This document shows, one piece after another, positions 21,803-26,538 of a DNA stretch of 26,538 bases. Both the position numbers and the translations under genes were made by a program. Under the pieces are notes generated by a model, which worked only from the letters and a program-made list of their open reading frames with translations, was not told where the DNA came from and searched no databases. How positions within the stretch are numbered: position 1 is the first letter of the stretch; each line of letters starts with the position of its first letter. Origin of the DNA: Bacteroidales bacterium UBA4243 (GTDB lineage: Bacteria; Bacteroidota; Bacteroidia; Bacteroidales; F082); assembly GCA_002396205.1 (NCBI GenBank), contig DGXB01000034.1, forward strand, positions 1 through 26,538. The letters run 5' to 3'.

Positions 21803-23104
21803 ATGGAAACAACCGTAAAGAAACAGAACTACACCATCCCAATCATCGTGATGATTTTGTTGTTCGGCATGATTTCGTTCGTCACCAATTTGGCTTCGCC
21901 GATGGGTGACATCCTCAAAAACCAGTTCAACATCCCCAACTGGCAAGGCACCTTGGGCGTGTTCGCCAACTTCATCGCCTACGCTGTGATGGGCATTCCC
22001 GCTGGTAACCTGCTGCAAAAACGCGGTTACAAAAAGACCGCTTTGATTGCTGTCATCGTGGGCTTCGTCGGCGTGGGCATCCAAACGCTTTCGGGCGTGT
22101 TTGGCAGCTTCGCCGTCTACCTGCTTGGCGCTTTCGTGGCGGGCTTCAGCATGTGCCTGCTCAACACGGTCGTCAACCCGATGCTGAACAAGCTCGGCGG
22201 TGGCGGCAACAAGGGCAACCAGCTTATCCAGATTGGCGGCACGTTCAATTCGCTGTGCGGCACGGCCGTCATCATCATCACGGGCTTGCTGATTCCCAGC
22301 ATCATGGATGCCAAGATCAGCGATGTGTTCCCGCTGATGTACACGGCTTTGGCTATCTTCGCCTTCGCCTTCATCGTGATTTTGCTGACCAAGATTCCTG
22401 AAAACGAGCAAAAACAAGAAGCCAACAAAGCCGTTGAGACTGGTAAAGGCCCGATGGCGTTCCGTCACTTCGTTTTGGGTGCCATCGCCATCTTCATTTA
22501 TGTCGGTGTCGAAGTCGGCATCCCGAATGTGCTGAACAAGTGGTTGCAAAACCCCGAACTCAACGTATTGGGAGCCGACGTGAAGGCTGAGGCCATTGCC
22601 GGTTCGGTGGCCGCCACCTATTGGTTCCTGATGCTCGTAGGTCGTCTGATTGGCGGCATCATCGGCAACAAGGTTTCGGCCAAGTCGATGCTTTCTGTTG
22701 CCTCGTGCGTCGGCATCATTCTCACCCTTCTGGCCATGTTCGGTCCTTCCACGATGGTGAGCTTCCCCGCTTTCAATGGCGCACAAGGCTTCGGCATGGT
22801 GAGCATCCCGCTCAATGCGGCCTTCTTGGTTTGCATCGGTCTCTGCACCTCCGTGATGTGGGGCGGCATCTTCAACCTTGCTGTTGAGGGCTTGGGCAAA
22901 TACACCGAGAAAGCCTCCGGCATCTTCATGGCTTTGGTTTGCGGCGGCGGCATCCTGCCCTTGCTCCAAAATGCCATCGTCGACGGCTTGGGTGGCACAG
23001 GCTACCTCCAGAGCTACTGGGTCATCGTCGTCGGATTAGCCTTCCTGCTCTTCTACGCCCTCTGGGGTTCGAAGAACGTCAACAAGGACATCCCTGTCGA
23101 TTAA
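21803..23104 (+). CDS. Glucose/galactose MFS transporter (GluP/FucP type)
   Basis: This 433-residue inner-membrane protein has about twelve transmembrane segments and the sugar:H+ symporter features of the FucP/GluP branch. These include the N-terminal FGMISFVTNLASPMGDILK, an RGYKK loop after the second segment, and the second-half RLIGGIIGNKVSAKSML. It probably imports galactose and/or glucose with protons or sodium. It is the last gene of the galactose cluster, 118 nt after galM, and a strong terminator follows at 23127-23165. The spacer contains repeats but no clear TAnnTTTG, so it is likely transcribed from upstream. Substrate preference is inferred from the family and from galK and galM. 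Confidence 0.9.
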   Translation: METTVKKQNYTIPIIVMILLFGMISFVTNLASPMGDILKNQFNIPNWQGTLGVFANFIAYAVMGIPAGNLLQKRGYKKTALIAVIVGFVGVGIQTLSGVFGSFAVYLLGAFVAGFSMCLLNTVVNPMLNKLGGGGNKGNQLIQIGGTFNSLCGTAVIIITGLLIPSIMDAKISDVFPLMYTALAIFAFAFIVILLTKIPENEQKQEANKAVETGKGPMAFRHFVLGAIAIFIYVGVEVGIPNVLNKWLQNPELNVLGADVKAEAIAGSVAATYWFLMLVGRLIGGIIGNKVSAKSMLSVASCVGIILTLLAMFGPSTMVSFPAFNGAQGFGMVSIPLNAAFLVCIGLCTSVMWGGIFNLAVEGLGKYTEKASGIFMALVCGGGILPLLQNAIVDGLGGTGYLQSYWVIVVGLAFLLFYALWGSKNVNKDIPVD

Positions 23105-23126
23105 TTTTCTACTTTCATCATAACGA

Positions 23127-23165
23127 AACCAGCCCGTTGGATTTCCTGCGGGCTGGTTGTTTTTT
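23127..23165 (+). terminator. Rho-independent terminator of the galactose cluster
   Basis: AACCAGCCCG (23127-23136) pairs perfectly with CGGGCTGGTT (23149-23158) around a 12-nt loop, followed by G and six T. It starts 22 nt after the transporter stop. Confidence 0.92.
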
Positions 23166-23200
23166 CAATAAGGTCATTTCCAAAAAACACATAAAAGAAA

Positions 23201-23266
23201 ACTCCTACGGAGTATAACCCATTGGTTCATTGTGTCTTCGTTATTAAAAGGAAGCTCCTACGGAGC
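23201..23266. repeat. Pair of CTCCTACGGAG hairpin repeats
   Basis: ACTCCTACGGAGT (23201-23213) and GCTCCTACGGAGC (23254-23266) are perfect 5-bp hairpins sharing an 11-nt core and a TAC loop. The outermost base pair differs in a compensated way (A-T versus G-C). They lie between convergent genes and, from memory, match a short repeat common in Bacteroidota intergenic DNA. Confidence 0.75.
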
Positions 23267-23290
23267 ATTTTTAGAAACGCCCTTAAGTAA

Positions 23291-24235
23291 TCACCTAATT
23301 CTGAGCCTTCTCCCGATTTGGAGTTTGTCCGTCTTCTTCATGTTGTTCAGTTTGCACAGAATGGAAACCGTAGTGTTGTGCTCCACGGCTATCTTGCTCA
23401 ACGTGTCACCCTTTTTGACGACATAGTACTGTTTCGGCTGTCCCATGGGTTTGCCATCAACGACCTTGATATTGGCATTCCTTTCGAGGTCGGCGTATGC
23501 CTCCTTCATCTGCGCTTCCGAAATGGTAAACTCCCTGTTGACGGGGCGCAACGAGTCGTTCAAGGAATGCGAGAACAGCCAGTCATACGTCTGCTTGAGA
23601 TAGAAAATTCGAGCCAAGCGCGTATGGTTTGCACCTTTCAACTTGGTGAAAATCAATCTAGTGGTATCGCCACATTGCGCCATCTCGTCGACGACCTTCT
23701 GCGAACAGCTGACGGGTACCGCATTGTCGGCAGTGCCGTGGATGATCCAAAGTGGCATCTTGTTCAGGCCACAGAACGAAGTCACAGTGGCGCCGCCGCA
23801 CATCGCCATGGCCGCCGCCACTTGGTCGGGATAGGTGGCCGCGAAATCCAATGTGCCATAGCCTCCCATACTCATTCCAATGACATAAAAACGATCCACG
23901 TCGACAGGATAACGCCTTTTAACCCAGCCATATACGTCCATCACCTTTTGTGGTTCCCACCCATTGTTGGTTTGCGGCGCAACCACAATGGCATCAATCT
24001 GCCGACCTCGCGTCAAGGCATCGATGCAGCCATAGTCGCGGACTTTCGAAAGGTCTTTCCCGCTGAGACTTTTGCCATGCAGGAACATGATGATAGGCTT
24101 GCGCTCCGCTTTGAAGTCGTCGGGCAGGTAAAGCCAAAAATCGTAGCCGTCCTTGATGGAGTCGCGGCAGGCAATCAACTGCGCTTTCAAGATCAAAGGC
24201 CAAAGGCAAACCAATAACACTATGAATTTCCTCAT
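23291..24235 (-). CDS. Secreted alpha/beta hydrolase with C-terminal LysM domain
   Basis: From ATG 24233-24235 the protein is 314 residues with a signal peptide (1-18, ending LILKA). Residues 20-230 are an alpha/beta hydrolase of the esterase/PHB-depolymerase-like kind. The oxyanion strand is IIMFLHG, the nucleophile is Ser122 in GMSMGG, the acid is Asp170 in HGTADNAVP, and the base is His204 in GANHTRL. Residues 269-313 are a LysM domain (YYVVKKGDTLSKIAVEHNTT, then LCKLNN), which binds peptidoglycan or similar N-acetylglucosamine polymers. The frame is open a further 27 residues upstream, but that part lacks signal-peptide character, so the shorter start is chosen. A cell-wall-associated esterase or deacetylase is the likely role; substrate is unknown. 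Confidence 0.85.
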   Translation of the reverse strand: MRKFIVLLVCLWPLILKAQLIACRDSIKDGYDFWLYLPDDFKAERKPIIMFLHGKSLSGKDLSKVRDYGCIDALTRGRQIDAIVVAPQTNNGWEPQKVMDVYGWVKRRYPVDVDRFYVIGMSMGGYGTLDFAATYPDQVAAAMAMCGGATVTSFCGLNKMPLWIIHGTADNAVPVSCSQKVVDEMAQCGDTTRLIFTKLKGANHTRLARIFYLKQTYDWLFSHSLNDSLRPVNREFTISEAQMKEAYADLERNANIKVVDGKPMGQPKQYYVVKKGDTLSKIAVEHNTTVSILCKLNNMKKTDKLQIGRRLRIR

Positions 24236-24279
24236 AATAGTTCGTAACTCTTTCAGCCGCTTTTTATTGCATCGAGTGT

Positions 24280-24308
24280 GCAAAGAAAGCGATAGTTTTG
24301 TAATTTTG
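24280..24308. promoter_or_regulatory. Overlapping divergent promoters (hydrolase and flippase)
   Basis: On the plus strand TAGTTTTG (24293-24300) and TAATTTTG (24301-24308) lie in tandem 20-36 nt before the flippase ATG. On the minus strand 24287-24280 reads TTTCTTTG, one base off TAnnTTTG, with a CTTG 20 nt upstream, for the hydrolase. The minus -33 region overlaps the plus -7 elements, so the two promoters may compete. Confidence 0.5.
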
Positions 24309-24328
24309 CAAGCCAAAACGAATGTGCG

Positions 24329-25621
24329 ATGTTCAAGAAAATACTCGGAACGGGTGCGGCAAGGGCGGTCAATGTGCTGACGCAGTTGGCCACCCTCATC
24401 ATGGGCACCAAGTTCCTCGGCGCCGCCGAATGGGGCAAAGCCTTCATCGCGCAGACCGACATCACCTTTTTATTAATAGGAGTCGAAATCGTCGCAGGCA
24501 GCGGCTTGGTCTATTTCACGCCACGAAAGAAATTAGGCACTTTGATGAAGCTTTCCTACGGATGGATAGCCTTTTCGACGATTGTTTACATATTGTTATT
24601 CAGCGCATTAAACCTTTTTCCGAACTTCTATCACGCCATTGTCCCAGAAGGATATGCCAAGCTCGTGCTGCTGATGACATTCGTATACAGCTTGCACGGG
24701 TTCAACCTCAACCATTTCCTTGGCAAAGAGAAAGTGGCAACCTACAACTGGCTGTTTATCATACAGATACTGACGCAGGTGATGATGATGGCCGTGTTGA
24801 TTTTCGTTCTCGACATAAGGACGGGTAAGGCCCTACTCTATTCCCAACTTTGTGGCTACACCTTGGCGACACTCGTAGGCTGGATTCTGCTGATTCCCAA
24901 CCTGAAACACGAAGGCCGCGAACCGCTGAAAGACAGTTTCGGGGAATTGTTCCGTTACGGCGCTTTCATTCAGCTCTCTACATTGGTCAGCACGCTCAAC
25001 AAACGACTGAGTCTCTATCTTTTACGGACAAATTGCAGCGAGCGGCAGATTGGCGTTTATGCCTCGGGAACGCAAGTCACTGAAGGGGTCAACATCGTTG
25101 GACAAAGCATCGGTTTGGTGGAGTTTTCGGCACTGAGCAACACCGACAGCAAGGAACGCTCTTCCCTGCTCACGCTGCGTTTCATGAAACTTTCCATCTT
25201 ACTGACATTTACCGCTTTAGTAGTGATATGTTTGCTTCCCACTTCATTTTTCGAATGGATTTTTTCAGGCGAGTTTGGCGACATCAGGAGTATCATCCTG
25301 CTGATGGCTCCTGGCATCCTATTCTTCTCGGCACACACCATCTTGGCCAACTATTTCTCGGGCACTGGGCAACCGAAGTATAATCTATATGCATCACTTA
25401 TCGGACTCTGTGTCACGTTGATAGCGGCATTTATCTTAATCCCTGCTTTAGGTATCAGAGGCGCTGCCATCACCACCTCGCTAACCTACATTTCATTGTT
25501 TGTTTACCAATGGATCGTGTTCCGTAAACAGACAGGATGTAGAATGAAACAACTCATTCCAAATCGGCAAGATTGGGAATGGGTAAAGGATGAAATCCGT
25601 ACAATATTAAAGAAAAGCTAA
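24329..25621 (+). CDS. Polysaccharide/oligosaccharide flippase-like membrane protein (MOP superfamily)
   Basis: This 430-residue protein has about 12-14 hydrophobic segments and the N-terminal pattern of Wzx/MviN-like flippases (GTGAARAVNVLTQLATLIMGTKFLG). The GQPKYNLYASLIGL segment in the second half, followed by ALGIRGAAITTSLTY, is also typical. Such proteins move lipid-linked oligosaccharides across the inner membrane. No glycosyltransferase genes lie next to it, so it is not in an obvious O-antigen or capsule locus. The ATG at 24329 follows two -7 elements. Its stop TAA (25619-25621) overlaps the stop TAG of the convergent lipoprotein gene. Specific substrate is unknown. Confidence 0.85.
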   Translation: MFKKILGTGAARAVNVLTQLATLIMGTKFLGAAEWGKAFIAQTDITFLLIGVEIVAGSGLVYFTPRKKLGTLMKLSYGWIAFSTIVYILLFSALNLFPNFYHAIVPEGYAKLVLLMTFVYSLHGFNLNHFLGKEKVATYNWLFIIQILTQVMMMAVLIFVLDIRTGKALLYSQLCGYTLATLVGWILLIPNLKHEGREPLKDSFGELFRYGAFIQLSTLVSTLNKRLSLYLLRTNCSERQIGVYASGTQVTEGVNIVGQSIGLVEFSALSNTDSKERSSLLTLRFMKLSILLTFTALVVICLLPTSFFEWIFSGEFGDIRSIILLMAPGILFFSAHTILANYFSGTGQPKYNLYASLIGLCVTLIAAFILIPALGIRGAAITTSLTYISLFVYQWIVFRKQTGCRMKQLIPNRQDWEWVKDEIRTILKKS

Positions 25622-26034
25622 GGCATAATAGAATCCAAATCGGATTGATGCACATGCAATTGTTCCCATTCTGAATGGTATCTCCATCCTCCAATGCTCA
25701 AACAATAACAATAATCCAGTTCCAAACCTGAATAAGGACAAATCACATAGACAAAGCTTCCATCTTGTTCTCGCATAAGACAATAATCATCCCATGAGCC
25801 TTGGCCGGGATTAAGAGGCCCCTCGCTTACGACAAACCATACAGTATCAACGGGCAGCTCACTATCCACAGAGCATACAACTCTACCTTTCACTTCCTGA
25901 TCATAGTAGTATTCAATTGTATCATGGACCTTGAACTCTATTTCCGGTGCTTTAGGTGTAGGTTCTGGTGTTTTATTGCAAGCCAACAAAATACCTGATA
26001 AGGCTAAAAAGCTTATGACAGAGATTTTTTTCAT
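25618..26034 (-). CDS. Small Cys-containing lipoprotein, function unknown
   Basis: From ATG 26032-26034 the protein is 138 residues with a lipoprotein signal peptide and lipobox LLAC (Cys19). After a Pro/Lys linker comes a beta-rich domain with five further Cys (54, 85, 99, 109, 111), which could form disulfides in the periplasm. I do not recognise the family. The frame is open 45 residues further upstream, but that part would overlap the parE promoter and has no signal, so it is rejected. The gene is visibly richer in A/T than its neighbours. It has its own promoter and is divergent from parE. Confidence 0.75.
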   Translation of the reverse strand: MKKISVISFLALSGILLACNKTPEPTPKAPEIEFKVHDTIEYYYDQEVKGRVVCSVDSELPVDTVWFVVSEGPLNPGQGSWDDYCLMREQDGSFVYVICPYSGLELDYCYCLSIGGWRYHSEWEQLHVHQSDLDSIMP

Positions 26035-26059
26035 TGCAGTTACATTTGATTCGTCGGTG

Positions 26060-26067
26060 CAAAAATA
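26060..26067 (-). promoter_or_regulatory. -7 element of the small lipoprotein gene
   Basis: On the minus strand 26067-26060 reads TATTTTTG, a full TAnnTTTG match 25 nt from the ATG, with CTTG 20 nt upstream as a partial -33. Confidence 0.6.
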
Positions 26068-26109
26068 CATACTTTGAAAGCATTTGTCAAGAAATTCATG
26101 AATTTTTCG

Positions 26110-26117
26110 TAACTTTG
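26110..26117 (+). promoter_or_regulatory. -7 element of parE
   Basis: TAACTTTG is a full TAnnTTTG match 17 nt before the parE ATG at 26135. An ATTTG lies 23 nt upstream, a slightly long -33 spacing. The leader would be about 11 nt, so the message is nearly leaderless. Confidence 0.55.
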
Positions 26118-26134
26118 CGCCAAAATAGCCTTGT

Positions 26135-26538
26135 ATGGACAACGAAATCATCGAAGACGACATCTTCAATCAAAGCGAAGAACCCACTCCTACCACCGAA
26201 AACTATAACGACGACAGCATCGTCCACCTTGAGGATATGGAGCACATCCGTCGCCGCCCGGGTATGTACATCGGCAAACTCGGCGACGGCGCTTCCCAGG
26301 ATGACGGCATCTATGTGCTTATCAAAGAGGTGATTGACAACTCCATCGACGAGTTCACTTCGGGATTTGGCAAGAAAATCGAAGTGACGGTGAACAAGGC
26401 AGAAAAGAAGGTCAGCATCCGCGACTATGGACGCGGCATCCCGCTCGGGAAGCTGAAAGAAGCTGTCTCGCAACTGAATACGGGCGCGAAATACGACAGC
26501 AAGGTGTTCCAGAAATCCGTCGGCTTGAACGGCGTGGG
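26135..26538 (+). CDS. parE: DNA topoisomerase IV subunit B (5' end, cut by window)
   Basis: About 134 residues are visible of a type IIA topoisomerase ATPase subunit, which unlinks daughter chromosomes together with ParC. The GHKL ATP site is clear: EVIDNSIDEF (N box), DYGRGIP (DxGxG) and GLNGVG at the window edge. The start of the domain reads RRRPGMYIGKLGDGASQDDG; the GDGASQDDGIYVL spacing and FQKSVGLNGVG fit Bacteroidota ParE better than GyrB, which usually has a short loop before LHHLVYEVVDNS. The first 30 residues are an acidic extension. The ATG follows a -7 element. The remaining 80% of the gene, and probably parC, lie outside the window. Confidence 0.85.
   Translation, partial: MDNEIIEDDIFNQSEEPTPTTENYNDDSIVHLEDMEHIRRRPGMYIGKLGDGASQDDGIYVLIKEVIDNSIDEFTSGFGKKIEVTVNKAEKKVSIRDYGRGIPLGKLKEAVSQLNTGAKYDSKVFQKSVGLNGV

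Noticed and set aside
21665..22969. A 434-residue minus-strand frame opposite the sugar transporter
   Set aside because: It has the same shadow composition (His, Asp, Glu, Gln rich); the plus strand is a normal 12-segment MFS protein.
26135..26538. gyrB rather than parE
   Set aside because: The loop after the ATP-site start and the FQKSVGLNGVG segment fit Bacteroidota ParE better; some doubt remains because only the first 134 residues are visible.

Overview
The window looks like chromosomal DNA of an anaerobic Bacteroidota, most likely Bacteroidales. Three things point there. Most genes lack a Shine-Dalgarno sequence and start after an A/T-rich leader. At least eleven promoters carry the Bacteroidota -7 element TAnnTTTG. 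Several intergenic repeats, as I remember them, are of kinds scattered through Bacteroidales genomes. Gene content agrees: a membrane pyrophosphatase, a TonB-dependent receptor, a BACON-like/LamG lipoprotein, and a GalK/GalM/GluP cluster. I cannot name the genus.

Layout. At 1-1220 is the 5' part of a membrane pyrophosphatase (minus), divergent from a bifunctional-nuclease plus nucleoside-permease operon (1473-3355, plus). A MORN-repeat protein and a TonB-dependent receptor form a translationally coupled minus-strand pair (3360-5953). A 100-residue acidic protein (6075-6377, plus) is followed by a nested palindromic repeat. Then come minus-strand genes: a fused NfnA/NfnB-like (PyrK-GltD-like) flavoprotein (6494-8764), a secreted TPR protein (8913-10085) and gyrA (10141-12744). 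The next three are a secreted YARHG-domain protein (12967-14223), a lipoprotein with three BACON-like repeats and a LamG domain (14421-16319), and a TPR/membrane/HTH regulator (16479-18188) that is broken by an in-frame TAA and lacks a normal start.

From 18396 to 23104 a plus-strand galactose cluster holds galactokinase, a sugar-phosphate nucleotidyltransferase, galactose mutarotase and a sugar MFS transporter, closed by a strong terminator. No galT is present in the window, so the nucleotidyltransferase is a candidate to replace it. After that come a secreted alpha/beta hydrolase with a C-terminal LysM domain (minus), a flippase-like membrane protein (plus), a small A/T-rich lipoprotein (minus) and the 5' end of parE (plus, cut by the window edge).

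The most interesting items are the damaged regulator beside its probable target lipoprotein; the galactose operon with a nucleotidyltransferase in place of galT; the interspersed repeat read as part of the gyrA C-terminal tail; the two 20-bp direct repeats at the YARHG promoter; and two unrelated intergenic arrays that both have three units of exactly 9 nt. No tRNA, rRNA, CRISPR array, insertion sequence or prophage was seen. No gene-free stretch exceeds 300 bases; the longest is about 250 bases at 1221-1472. The many long antisense reading frames are shadows of real genes.
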